Positions 1 through 7,931 of a stretch of DNA of 64,000 nucleotides are shown here, in pieces. The notes under the pieces are model-generated. The model made no database searches. It saw only the letters and a list, made by a program, of their open reading frames with translations, and was not told the origin of the DNA. Each line of letters starts with the position of its first letter. Within the stretch, counting starts at the first letter, position 1. The stretch covers positions 124,001 to 188,000 of the forward strand of contig NZ_JAMSCK010000004.1 of the NCBI RefSeq assembly GCF_023805255.1. Direction: 5' to 3'. The position numbers and the translations under genes were made by a program. The stretch comes from Gramella jeungdoensis (GTDB taxonomy: Bacteria; Bacteroidota; Bacteroidia; Flavobacteriales; Flavobacteriaceae).

Positions 1-832
1 TCTTTACATCATTGCCATTTTGTTTGGCTAGAAGTTCTCCTTTTTCAATTTTCTGAAAATTCTCGTAACCCGGCTGCATCTCAAAAATATCACTATCTTC
101 CAGGCCATGCCTATAAACGATCTCAAATGTTTTTTGGGGAGGGGCATTCTTTTTGGCAAATCTGTCTACGCACTCGGGGTAAGTTGAGATCTGGGAAAGA
201 TCAAGATTACAGGCTTCTTTTAAAGCTAGCCATATAACCCCTTCATGGTTTTCTACAGATGTCTTATCGGTATGCTGTCCCGCTTCAAATACAAAGCCAG
301 TCATTCCGGTGCGGCTAAGATAATGATCGATATCTCCGGTTATAATATCACTAAAACCTCTAATAATGTAGGTTGGGAATTTATGTGCCCATTCATCATT
401 GTCATTTACTTCCTGAACCGAAACGTAAGGAAGGCTGGGAGAGGAGGTGGTGTGACAGTCCAGGAAATACCTTTTGGTAAAATTTGATTCAGGGTATTCT
501 TTAAGGATACCAATGATCTCGAACATTTCCTTTTTTTCATGGGTGTCTTTCACACCACTCTGAATATTCTCTTTTGTCCAGGTCCTGTTCAGGTCTTCAT
601 CTATATATCTATTGTTTTGATTCAGAGCTTTTTTGTTCCCGGCTACACCTATAATAGTACCTTCAATTTCAGGGTTTGTTTTTTCCAGTTCTTTAAAAAC
701 AGTTTCAAGTGCTTTTACTCCACTGGGTTCATTCCCATGTATACCACCGGTGACAAATAGTAAAGGCCCCGCTTTTCCAGAGCTGTATTTTCCGATGATT
801 CTTGGGATCTCTTCTTTCAATTCTTCATTCAT
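1..832 (-). CDS. Aspartoacylase / succinylglutamate desuccinylase family Zn hydrolase, 3' end cut by window edge
   Basis: Reading the minus strand from the ATG at 830-832 gives 277 codons without a stop, so the gene continues past position 1. The protein begins MNEELKEEIPRIIG and carries the signatures of the M14-like AstE/AspA family: GGIHGNEPSG (Zn ligands His and Glu), NNRYIDEDLNRTW, FLDCHTTSS (third Zn ligand) and VFEAGQH with the likely catalytic Glu. The family removes acyl groups or C-terminal residues from amino-acid conjugates; the substrate here is unknown. It starts 12 bp after the ATP-grasp gene and is the third gene of a minus-strand operon with the DUF1704 gene. No signal peptide is seen, so it is probably cytoplasmic. 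The family is firm; the exact reaction is not. Confidence 0.85.
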   Translation of the reverse strand, partial: MNEELKEEIPRIIGKYSSGKAGPLLFVTGGIHGNEPSGVKALETVFKELEKTNPEIEGTIIGVAGNKKALNQNNRYIDEDLNRTWTKENIQSGVKDTHEKKEMFEIIGILKEYPESNFTKRYFLDCHTTSSPSLPYVSVQEVNDNDEWAHKFPTYIIRGFSDIITGDIDHYLSRTGMTGFVFEAGQHTDKTSVENHEGVIWLALKEACNLDLSQISTYPECVDRFAKKNAPPQKTFEIVYRHGLEDSDIFEMQPGYENFQKIEKGELLAKQNGNDVK

Positions 833-844
833 ACATCACGAATA

Positions 845-1891
845 TTAGTCCATCGTTGCAAGGGTCCTGTTTGAAAGCTGTCCCTCATATTGTTTTTTAT
901 ATTCTACTTTTCTTTCTATTGCTTCTATCACATAATCTGTAAAAGGAGGTAGACCAATGTCTTTAAAGCGTTCCATTCCACCTGGACTTAAAACGTTTAT
1001 CTCAATTAGTTTATCCTTTACAATATCAAGTCCCACAAAGAAAAGCCCATCCCTTATAAGTTTTGGTGCAGTAAGATCTACAATTCGTTGCATTTCAGGA
1101 GTAAGATCACTACTGTCTGCAGTAGCACCTAGTTTAAAATTGCTTCGGAATTCACCTTCACCTGCTACCCTTCTAATGATAGCTTTCTGTCCATCTTTTT
1201 CCATAACTTTCCCGTTCAATAAAAGAACCCTAACATCTCCATCTTTTACTGCAGGTAGAAATTCCTGTGCGATCACATAGCCCTGTGAGCTTAGATGTTC
1301 AATAATCTGGTTCACATTCTTTTCATGTTTATCTATCAAATAAACATCCTGCCCTCCAGAACCTTCCAGCGGTTTTAAAACCATATTCTTATTTTGCTTT
1401 TCCCAGAACTCTAAAAGCTGCTCTTTATCCCTGGTTATCAGAGAATCTGGTTTTATTTCTTCAGGCAGTTCTTCAAAATATAATTTATCTATAAATGCAT
1501 GTGAAAGTGCATAAGCATCATTTAAGACAATTATATCCTGTTGTTGTATCATTCGGCCAAAAGCTACTCCTGCTTGTTCAGCCCAGTGTCTTCCAACCTC
1601 TTCAGTAGGGTTATTTCTTATAAAAAGAACATCCAGGTCTTTGGAATTGATTTTCTTCTTTCTCGCTTTTTTTCCCTGAAGCGCCTTTAAGAATTTAGCC
1701 GGTGACTTGGTATCTGTTTTTGTAGGTACCTGGGTGGCATTTATGGTAATGGGTGAATCGTGATGAAAATTAAAGTCACCAACCCCCATAGCATATACAT
1801 CATGACCTCTTTGATGGGCCATATGCATTAGAGCGACAGAGGTACCATTAGTCTCGGTCGACACGTCATTTAAAACAAAGCATATTTTCAT
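845..1891 (-). CDS. ATP-grasp ligase, GshB/RimK-like
   Basis: 348 residues. The N-terminal Rossmann-like part (MKICFVLNDV) resembles the GshB N-domain. The ATP-grasp part shows MVLKPLEGSGGQDVYLI (nucleotide-binding loop), IAQEFLPAVKDGDVRVLLLNG and EINVLSPGG (metal ligands, as in the EINVTSP motif of glutathione synthetase). Such enzymes form peptide-type bonds from a carboxylate, ATP and an amine. Its ATG overlaps the stop of the DUF1704 gene (ATGA), so the two are probably translationally coupled. The peptidase and deacylase neighbours argue for a ligase acting in a modification and removal cycle rather than in simple glutathione synthesis, and no GshA is nearby. The alternative annotation is 'glutathione synthase'; the substrate is not determinable from sequence. 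Confidence 0.85.
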   Translation of the reverse strand: MKICFVLNDVSTETNGTSVALMHMAHQRGHDVYAMGVGDFNFHHDSPITINATQVPTKTDTKSPAKFLKALQGKKARKKKINSKDLDVLFIRNNPTEEVGRHWAEQAGVAFGRMIQQQDIIVLNDAYALSHAFIDKLYFEELPEEIKPDSLITRDKEQLLEFWEKQNKNMVLKPLEGSGGQDVYLIDKHEKNVNQIIEHLSSQGYVIAQEFLPAVKDGDVRVLLLNGKVMEKDGQKAIIRRVAGEGEFRSNFKLGATADSSDLTPEMQRIVDLTAPKLIRDGLFFVGLDIVKDKLIEINVLSPGGMERFKDIGLPPFTDYVIEAIERKVEYKKQYEGQLSNRTLATMD

Positions 1892-3738
1892 TTACATAGC
1901 ATTTGTGGCAGGTTAAGTCCCTGCCTGATTAATTCTAATTTTTCACACATTTTTTCACTGTGAAGGTAGCTAGGTTTCACCTGAACTGGATTAAGTACTT
2001 TTCTATCTGTTAATTCCTTTATTATTCCAGTATGTTTTATTCCGTATTTTCCTGCGAGCAGAGGCTCATAATCTCCTCCGTTTTCCAGGTGTTCTTTTAA
2101 CAACACCAAACCTTTTAAATAGATGATATCTTTTATAAAACCTCCACCCTGCATGATGCGGGAAGTAATATTGAACGCCCGTTCCGGAGAGAATCCGTAA
2201 TCTATTTTTAGAAGCCGGAAAATTTCCTGAAAATCACCGCCCTCTATCAATGCTTCGCCGGCAAGAACCCTTCCGGCCAGTATTCTAAGTCGGTTGGCCG
2301 TTAAACCGTCAACCATGAACTCTGACATCACAGCAAGACCTTCCTGTAAAGGATCGTAATCTGCCAGGCCGTTGCTTAACTGGTGTAAAGGTTGATTACT
2401 GCCATTATAATAGGTAAGTACATGGGTTCCCACCTCATGTTGGATAAGTGCCTCGGCTTCCTTGCGGCTCATCCTATAATCTTCCGGAAGATATAACTCA
2501 CCGTGGGATACCATCATTACATTCACATCCTTTCTTATGTGGACCTTGCACTTAAAATTCTCATCCTGTTTTTTATAAAAGTCGAATTCTTTTCTGGCCA
2601 TACTACTAAAGGCCTTTGAATCCAGAAGATCTTTATCTTCTCCCGGGTCTTCTTCAGGCACCTGGTTTAATATTGCCCTGGCTTCTTCACAAAGGCCATT
2701 TTCCACACCTTTATAAAGGCGTATGCTGTCGTACATGAAATTTTTGGTACCCCGTTCCCCCAGCATGCTAATCTGTAAATCTAGTTCTTCCCTTTTCTCC
2801 CTGAAAAGAAAGGACATGGCGGGATCGTCTATATCTTCCATTTTCAGGTTGTAAAGCCTCCTTTTTAGAACATCGGGATCTACAGGTAATAATCTGTAGT
2901 GGTAATCTATTACATGATCATAATTGCTTGTAAAAAACTTTTCTTTTATATCGTGGATATTTGAAGGAGATACCAGCCATAAAAACTGGTAAGATTTTTC
3001 GATTTCGGTGAGTTCCTTGTCAATATCAAAAACTATCTTTTTCAGGTATTTGCGCCCCAGTGCATTGTAGCTGGCGACTCCACCTGAAGTCTGGACCCTG
3101 ATGAATTCGAAAAATGAACGATGTATGGCTCGTATCAAAAAGTCCTTAAAACTCCTGAAAAATACGGGGTAAAGTTTATTATCCTCATTCCGGTAGATAG
3201 GAGGGATTTCAAGGCCTACTACCACTGCTCCACAGTTTTTAGCATTTTCTATTGTCATAAGGTGAATGTCACCTTCGGCTTGCCTGTTAGGAGTATCCAG
3301 GATTTCGGTATCCAGATAAATACCGGTAAACTCTGAATTTATTTCAAGAAAATCCTTTTTTAAACTGTCAAGGGCTGAAGGAAGTCGCTGAGCGGGCCCC
3401 TTGATCTTTATCTTTGAGGAACCAGAAGCACCAGCATAGATCTCAAAGAGTAGAAAAGCCTCAAGGTCTGCAGAAATTTTATCAGAGATACGATATAAAA
3501 GCTTTTGGTATCCGGGAAAATCCTGGTTTCCTATAACCAGGTAAGACGATTCATTGGTGACAAATCTCCGGGTACCTTTATCATTTTCCTTTCGCCTGTA
3601 TATAACAAGGTAGGGTAGTTCTTTTTCAATATGCAAGATTCCTTTACCAGGCAAACTGCAACTGATCTCCTTTTCTTTTTCAAGAACTGTTAAAATTTGT
3701 TCAATGGAATTTTCAGATAGATCAGGTATTTCCTGCAT
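1888..3738 (-). CDS. DUF1704 (QEGLA-motif) metallopeptidase-like protein
   Basis: 616 residues. The C-terminal half carries HEVGTH (His434, Glu435, His439) and LQEGLA (Glu466), the HExxxH plus downstream Glu arrangement of the DUF1704/PF08014 family. Bacterial members are often labelled 'flavohemoglobin expression-modulating QEGLA motif protein' (TIGR02421). Eukaryotic members are the MATCAP tyrosine carboxypeptidases that trim the C-terminal Tyr of tubulin, so a Zn carboxypeptidase role is a reasonable inference. No signal peptide is seen. It is the first gene of a three-gene minus-strand operon and overlaps the ATP-grasp gene by 4 bp. A 13-bp-arm inverted repeat lies 16 bp upstream of the ATG. 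The natural substrate is unknown. Confidence 0.85.
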   Translation of the reverse strand: MQEIPDLSENSIEQILTVLEKEKEISCSLPGKGILHIEKELPYLVIYRRKENDKGTRRFVTNESSYLVIGNQDFPGYQKLLYRISDKISADLEAFLLFEIYAGASGSSKIKIKGPAQRLPSALDSLKKDFLEINSEFTGIYLDTEILDTPNRQAEGDIHLMTIENAKNCGAVVVGLEIPPIYRNEDNKLYPVFFRSFKDFLIRAIHRSFFEFIRVQTSGGVASYNALGRKYLKKIVFDIDKELTEIEKSYQFLWLVSPSNIHDIKEKFFTSNYDHVIDYHYRLLPVDPDVLKRRLYNLKMEDIDDPAMSFLFREKREELDLQISMLGERGTKNFMYDSIRLYKGVENGLCEEARAILNQVPEEDPGEDKDLLDSKAFSSMARKEFDFYKKQDENFKCKVHIRKDVNVMMVSHGELYLPEDYRMSRKEAEALIQHEVGTHVLTYYNGSNQPLHQLSNGLADYDPLQEGLAVMSEFMVDGLTANRLRILAGRVLAGEALIEGGDFQEIFRLLKIDYGFSPERAFNITSRIMQGGGFIKDIIYLKGLVLLKEHLENGGDYEPLLAGKYGIKHTGIIKELTDRKVLNPVQVKPSYLHSEKMCEKLELIRQGLNLPQMLCK

Positions 3739-3753
3739 TTCTTCAAAAACTTA

Positions 3754-3784
3754 TATGTATAATGCTCTAATAGCATTATACATA
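3754..3784 (-). promoter_or_regulatory. Perfect 13-bp inverted repeat in the leader of the DUF1704 operon
   Basis: Arms 3754-3766 (TATGTATAATGCT) and 3772-3784 are exact reverse complements with a 5-base loop (CTAAT). The element sits 16 bp upstream of the ATG at 3738. No U-tract follows, so it looks like an operator or a leader hairpin rather than a terminator. The binding protein is unknown. Confidence 0.55.
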
Positions 3785-3908
3785 GGGATTTAATGATTGG
3801 TTTTTACGTGTACTTAAACCTAATTTAGTAAGATTAATAGGGATGTAGCGGCAAAATTTAAGTTTTGACAATACTTTAAGAAAGCCCTATAAATTAATGT
3901 GAAAAGAG

Positions 3909-3935
3909 TAAATTGGTCATCACACATCCAATTTA
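3909..3935 (+). promoter_or_regulatory. 8-bp inverted repeat immediately before a start codon
   Basis: TAAATTGG (3909-3916) and CCAATTTA (3928-3935) can pair around an 11-base loop, ending three bases before the ATG at 3939. It could fold over the ribosome landing site or be an operator. It is short and AT-rich, so chance occurrence is possible. Confidence 0.3.
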
Positions 3936-3938
3936 TCC

Positions 3939-4496
3939 ATGAGTCATTATATTTCAGCAAGTCTGGGCGGAGAAGATATAGAATTCACCAGCGGGTTAAA
4001 CTGGCGAAGCATTTCAGCTTTAAGCGAATCTGGCTGGGGAATCTACGAGAATTATGAAACCTATTCCGGCAATAAACATTTAGACGGTGAAAGAGAGAAA
4101 GACGAACCATGGCCTTCCGGTTTCAATATGGGAGTTTCCGGATCTGGCAATGAATCCAGGGTAGATTTGGAAATGGCCACCAAAGCCTATAAAAATGCTT
4201 TATTGTGGGCAAGGGCGTTTAAGGAATCACACCCTGAACTATATAAGTGTGAATATGATAAGGCCGTGGAGATATTCAGAGATATTAATGAGGGTTTTGA
4301 GGTTTACATGAATGGTATCAGCTTAAGAGAGGAGGAGATCGTTAAAAATTTGGATGATCTCATAAAATGTCAGAAGCTTTTAACCGAAGATGAAACTCAA
4401 AGGGCTTTCCAGCAATTCTGGAGGGTTATGCAATTCAGTTATAAGATATATAAGCACACTTCCAAAGGAAAGGAAGCGCAAGTCTATTTTTCCTGA
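3939..4496 (+). CDS. Uncharacterised cytoplasmic protein (185 aa)
   Basis: I do not recognise the family. The protein (MSHYISASLGGEDIEF...) has no signal peptide or membrane segment. It starts with a beta-rich, Gly/Ser-rich segment (about residues 1-70) and continues as a charged, probably helical domain (about residues 75-180). It is monocistronic or the first gene of the loosely spaced 3.9-7.7 kb block of unknown genes. Its ATG directly follows a small inverted repeat. The size and the company of LRR and secreted proteins would fit an immunity- or effector-type accessory locus, but that is only context. Confidence 0.6.
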   Translation: MSHYISASLGGEDIEFTSGLNWRSISALSESGWGIYENYETYSGNKHLDGEREKDEPWPSGFNMGVSGSGNESRVDLEMATKAYKNALLWARAFKESHPELYKCEYDKAVEIFRDINEGFEVYMNGISLREEEIVKNLDDLIKCQKLLTEDETQRAFQQFWRVMQFSYKIYKHTSKGKEAQVYFS

Positions 4497-4662
4497 CCTG
4501 GAAATAATAGGTTATTTAGGAAGGAGTATCCAGAGTATAAGCATTCCTATTCCAAAAACATACTTTCGGTTCAATTATAAACAGAGTATACCCGTAATTT
4601 CTAAACTGTGATAATTATTAATATTGAGGCCAATTCATGATACATCCGTTATACTCCATTAA

Positions 4663-4729
4663 AACGTTTCAGCTGATAATTTAACCTGGGAAATTAACAT
4701 GAAACGTTAATGCTGTTTAAAACAGCATT
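4663..4729. promoter_or_regulatory. Two abutting hairpins in the intergenic region before the secreted protein gene
   Basis: Hairpin 1: AACGTTTCA (4663-4671) pairs with TGAAACGTT (4700-4708), with a nested TAATTT/AAATTA stem (4677-4682/4691-4696). Hairpin 2: AATGCTGTTT (4709-4718) and AAACAGCATT (4720-4729) form a 21-bp palindrome with one central base. The first starts about 165 bp after the previous gene and the second ends about 90 bp before the next ATG. They may be a leader structure, an operator pair or a weak terminator. The remainder of the 4497-4818 gap shows nothing I can name. Confidence 0.45.
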
Positions 4730-4818
4730 GAAGGACAATAGTTTATGGTTTCTTGTTTTGTTAAATGAATATTAAAAATATTTATATTTTAGAGGAACCA
4801 ACCAACCAGAAAATCTAC

Positions 4819-5319
4819 ATGATAAGGGCCTTGAGTTTTGCCATTTTTGTTCTTTCCCCGCTTTTAATCTTTTCGCAGGAGTGGGAGTCTTCCGTTCAAT
4901 ATATTAACAGTAATCTCCAGGGAATTAATTCTATTCGCCAGATAATTGAAGTAGAAGATTGGGAAGAATACCAGGATTCTCTTAGAATCATTAATGATTC
5001 AAAATTTGAAAACCTGGTTATGGAAGTCTATACCACACAAATTGAATTTGATTCTGAGGTGGAATACGTTACGGCCATACAAATCCCGCTTAGTGAGCTT
5101 ATATCGGTTTCTAAAAATGATTATGAGGTAAAACTTGGTTTTTCAAAAGATTGTAGCCAAGAAGAAGAAAGCGCTAACGAATATTTCATTTTAGAAATTC
5201 CTGATGAAAAGCAAAAATATATTATGCATGCAGCTTTCAACCATTTACGGTTTGTAAATAAGGAATTTCATGAACGAAAGCATCGCGCCGAAATCTGCAC
5301 ATTCGGAAAAAAACCCTGA
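4819..5319 (+). CDS. Secreted protein of unknown function
   Basis: I start it at the ATG at 4819 because that gives a clean signal peptide (MIRALSFAIFVLSPLLIFSQ, cleavage probably near SQ); an ATG 54 bp upstream would add 18 residues that do not look like a signal sequence. The mature part of about 146 residues is acidic, with no motif I recognise and a single Cys pair (positions around DCSQ and EICTF). It probably acts in the periplasm or on the surface. Its 3' end overlaps the next gene by 50 bp in another frame, which suggests co-expression. Confidence 0.6.
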   Translation: MIRALSFAIFVLSPLLIFSQEWESSVQYINSNLQGINSIRQIIEVEDWEEYQDSLRIINDSKFENLVMEVYTTQIEFDSEVEYVTAIQIPLSELISVSKNDYEVKLGFSKDCSQEEESANEYFILEIPDEKQKYIMHAAFNHLRFVNKEFHERKHRAEICTFGKKP

Positions 5320-5803
5320 AATGAAACCCGGGAAAAAAGAGAGAAGATTCTGGAAAACGAAATTCACCTTTAAGAATATTACAAGCATCCCTTCAGAAAT
5401 GGACCACCTTAATTTAAGAGATGAAAATTTCACAAATGAAGAACTTTGCTATATCACTTCACGGATTAGGAGAATTGACAGGCTCGATCTGGACAATAAT
5501 CCAATTGATGACGAAGGATTAGTCTGCCTGGAAAACCTTGAATATATCAGGGAACTAAGACTTAAATCAATGAATATTACCGATGCATCGGTTGAGAGTC
5601 TTTGCGAAATGCAGGATCTCGAGCTTTTGCATTTGGGGAGTACTAAGGTATCCTGTGAGGGAGTAAGAAAATTATCTCCTCTTAAAAATTTAAAAACCTT
5701 GATCGTAAGTCCGCCTGAAATAGGGGAGTCAAGTTTAAATTACTTCCTTGAAGAAGTACCCGGATGTGAATTAATAATCAACTATAAGCCATATAGAAAC
5801 TAA
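5270..5803 (+). CDS. Leucine-rich-repeat protein (177 aa)
   Basis: The first 45 residues are basic and unstructured. From about residue 45 to 160 there are four to five LRR units with the LxxLxLxxN pattern (HLNLRDENFTNEELCYI, IDRLDLDNNPIDDEGLVCL, IRELRLKSMNITDASVESL, LELLHLGSTKVSCEGVRKL, LKTLIVSPP). The xxDEGL/xxDASVESL form is that of the RI-like/cysteine-containing LRR class. No signal peptide is visible. It overlaps the preceding secreted protein gene by 50 bp; if the overlap is not real, a later start is possible, for example at the MKP or MDH methionine. It is probably a protein-protein interaction scaffold. Confidence 0.65.
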   Translation: MNESIAPKSAHSEKNPEMKPGKKERRFWKTKFTFKNITSIPSEMDHLNLRDENFTNEELCYITSRIRRIDRLDLDNNPIDDEGLVCLENLEYIRELRLKSMNITDASVESLCEMQDLELLHLGSTKVSCEGVRKLSPLKNLKTLIVSPPEIGESSLNYFLEEVPGCELIINYKPYRN

Positions 5804-5841
5804 AATACAGACTAATCTTTACTAATTAATTTTTTTACAAA

Positions 5842-6909
5842 ATGAATTCTTTCAAAATCTGCTTCAAATGCTTAGCTTTTTTAATGTTTTTAATTTTTTC
5901 CAGTGCGTCTACAAATTCTCAGGAGTCTATTTTCGATGTAAAAGTGCAAACTCTTGGTGGAATAGAAGTGAAAGTAGAGGATATCATCAAAACTAGTGAG
6001 GAGCCAGTAATTTTATTCACCTATTTTAATAATTGTGAAGTGTGTATTGGTTCATTGGATAGAATTCACAAAGAATTAAAAAATGACGGGATTTATGGGT
6101 CAGACAAGAAGAACTTCAGAGTTATGGCTGTTAATGTCTCTGAACCCAGTAATGGAGTACTGGGTATTAAAGAGTTTGCTCTGAAGAAACAATGGACTTT
6201 TGATATTTATATGGACCCCGATGAGAACATCCGAAAATTTTTACAAAAGGATGAGATAAGAGCACCCTATGGTTATGTCTTTTTAGGAAATAAGGTTATT
6301 CATTATAAACTTGGCTGGGTAGATGAAAATCCGGCTAAGACCGCAAAAAACTTAATCAATGCTGCCAGGAGCATTGGAAGTCCAATGGTCTATTATGATG
6401 CCGACTGGAATTATACAGATGCACAGGATTATGTTTATTTCCGTACGGTAGATCACTGGGATGATCTTTATATAGTTCAGGATAGATGGAAGTCTGGAAA
6501 ACTACAAATGAGAGGTCAGTATAAAGATAAAGAGCTTACGCTACGGGAAGGTCATTTTATCTGGTTTAGTATTTATGGCAGGCCAATAATAGAAAGGGAT
6601 TTTAAGGACAATATTCAGTTAAGGGAAAAATTATATTATCCAAATGGTCAACTTTTAAGTGATATTGAGTATAAGGATGGTAAGGTTTATAATATCCATG
6701 CAAGTTTTAGCCCAGAGGGTGAACCCTTTGACAAGGGAACTATAAAGGACGGTACGGGCTCTGTTATTTTATATAATGACTGGGGAAATAAAGTTCGTAA
6801 GTATTATTTGAACAATGGTATTTATGAGGGCGAATGGATTGAATATAAAAGTGACGGGAGCGTATCAAAGAAATACAAATATCAAAATTCAGAATGGGTT
6901 GAAATTTAA
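5842..6909 (+). CDS. Exported thioredoxin-fold protein fused to MORN/YwqK-type repeats
   Basis: 355 residues. Signal peptide at about 1-27 (MFLIFSSASTNSQ). A thioredoxin-like domain follows (about 30-180) with a CxxC motif (NNCEVC) in the usual place after the first beta strand and a typical DPDENIRKFL / APYGYVFLGNKVI ending. The C-terminal 170 residues hold tandem 'GxxY..G.L....Y..G' units (LYYPNGQLLSDIEYKDGKV, YLNNGIYEGEWIEYKSDG), like those labelled YwqK-family antitoxin or MORN repeats in Bacteroidetes. An envelope redox or thiol-disulfide role is likely. The fusion order is unusual, and the repeats alone do not prove a toxin-antitoxin link. Confidence 0.7.
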   Translation: MNSFKICFKCLAFLMFLIFSSASTNSQESIFDVKVQTLGGIEVKVEDIIKTSEEPVILFTYFNNCEVCIGSLDRIHKELKNDGIYGSDKKNFRVMAVNVSEPSNGVLGIKEFALKKQWTFDIYMDPDENIRKFLQKDEIRAPYGYVFLGNKVIHYKLGWVDENPAKTAKNLINAARSIGSPMVYYDADWNYTDAQDYVYFRTVDHWDDLYIVQDRWKSGKLQMRGQYKDKELTLREGHFIWFSIYGRPIIERDFKDNIQLREKLYYPNGQLLSDIEYKDGKVYNIHASFSPEGEPFDKGTIKDGTGSVILYNDWGNKVRKYYLNNGIYEGEWIEYKSDGSVSKKYKYQNSEWVEI

Positions 6910-6942
6910 AACCTGAACCCATACGGAACATTTGCAATTGTT

Positions 6943-7656
6943 ATGATCAAATTATTAAGCCGAAAGGAATGCCTTGAAAGAAACCTTAGCCTGGCAGCTT
7001 CTATTCAGGAAACTCAGTTTTTAGTTTATGCTCCAGATAAGAACGACCTGTTATTCAATCCAGGGGAAAATTATCTGGAAGAGGAACAAAAGTGGGTGGA
7101 ATTAACAGAAGAGGAGTGCCAAAGGAGGAACAGGCCTATAATTGAAGAGTTTGAAAAGATACGGGATAAGATTCCAGATGCTCCGGAATTAGGAGCATTT
7201 AAGTCACAGGCCATCCTAAGCACAGCCACCAAAGATTTTAATGAACATAGAGTACTATTTAGCCATGGCCTTAATTATTTAAATGAAAAGTTGGATTGGC
7301 GTGGGATGTTATTCATTCTCGACTATCCTTTTCCCTGGTTATCCAGTCTGAATGAAGTAAGGGATAAGCAGGTGTTAAACTGGCTAAGGAAAAAGGGAGT
7401 TCATGATGATTTCAAAGGAGGGATATATGCTGATGGTGAGGATCTGAAAACCTGGGTCAGCCTTTTATTTAAGCTGAAGAAGGATAATGTGGGTTTTCCC
7501 GATTGCTCATTCGCCGGTGTAAATTCAGCAGCTATAGGTTTTATTTGTAAACATGGAAATATTCACTACGTCTTTTATAAAGATGATGAAAAGACAGAAT
7601 TTGATAAAGCACTGGAAAAGTTGAACCTGATTGATATTCCTTTTGGAGCTTGTTAG
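6943..7656 (+). CDS. Uncharacterised protein (237 aa)
   Basis: No family recognised. It is a soluble, acidic, Trp-rich protein without signal peptide or membrane segments; blocks such as LNYLNEKLDWRGMLFILDYPFPWLSSL and GVNSAAIGFICKHGNIHYVFYKDDE suggest a globular alpha/beta fold. It is the last gene of the plus-strand block, 33 bp after the thioredoxin-MORN gene, and is followed by a bidirectional terminator shared with tRNA-Arg. Length and context would allow an immunity-type protein, but no motif supports this. Confidence 0.6.
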   Translation: MIKLLSRKECLERNLSLAASIQETQFLVYAPDKNDLLFNPGENYLEEEQKWVELTEEECQRRNRPIIEEFEKIRDKIPDAPELGAFKSQAILSTATKDFNEHRVLFSHGLNYLNEKLDWRGMLFILDYPFPWLSSLNEVRDKQVLNWLRKKGVHDDFKGGIYADGEDLKTWVSLLFKLKKDNVGFPDCSFAGVNSAAIGFICKHGNIHYVFYKDDEKTEFDKALEKLNLIDIPFGAC

Positions 7657-7691
7657 TCTGTTTTTTCAAATAACGAAAGTGAATTAAAAAC

Positions 7692-7720
7692 AAAAAAGCC
7701 CCGCGATTGCGAGGCTTTTT
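7692..7720. terminator. Rho-independent terminator, probably bidirectional
   Basis: On the minus strand AAAAAGCCTCGC, a short AATC loop and GCGGGGCTTTTTT form a GC-rich stem with a T-run, directly after tRNA-Arg. On the plus strand the stem also ends in TTTTT, 35-60 bp after the 6943-7656 gene, so it can serve both. Confidence 0.8.
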
Positions 7721-7721
7721 G

Positions 7722-7795
7722 TGATCTCGACAGGATTCGAACCTGTGACCGTCTGCTTAGAAGGCAGATGCTCTATCCAGCTGAGCTACGAGACC
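7722..7795 (-). tRNA. tRNA-Arg (TCT)
   Basis: The minus strand folds as a 74-nt cloverleaf: acceptor GGTCTCG/CGAGATC (one G-T pair) with discriminator A, D arm GCTC..GAGC, anticodon stem TCTGC/GCAGA with loop CTTCTAA (anticodon TCT, reading AGA), and T arm ACAGG TTCGAAT CCTGT. The CCA end is not encoded. A terminator follows at once. Confidence 0.95.
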
Positions 7796-7876
7796 TTTTT
7801 GCGGTTGCAAATATAAGCCTCTTTATAAATAAAACAATGTTTTTTTATTTAAAAAATCTGTGCCTGTCTAAAAAAG

Positions 7877-7900
7877 AAAAACTTCCCGAAGGAAGTTTTT
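7877..7900 (-). terminator. Rho-independent terminator of the 92-aa protein gene
   Basis: AAAAACTTCC and GGAAGTTTTT pair around a CGAA loop. On the minus strand the stem is followed by TCTTTTTT. It lies 31 bp after the stop of the 7932-8210 gene. Confidence 0.75.
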
Positions 7901-7931
7901 GATTATCAGTAAATAGTATTTTTTAGTTTAT

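Noticed and set aside
4390-4611. 73-codon frame overlapping the end of the 185-residue protein gene
   Set aside because: It overlaps the better gene in another frame, has an unusual composition (many Lys/Ile/Pro) and ends in the hairpin region without a ribosome-binding site.
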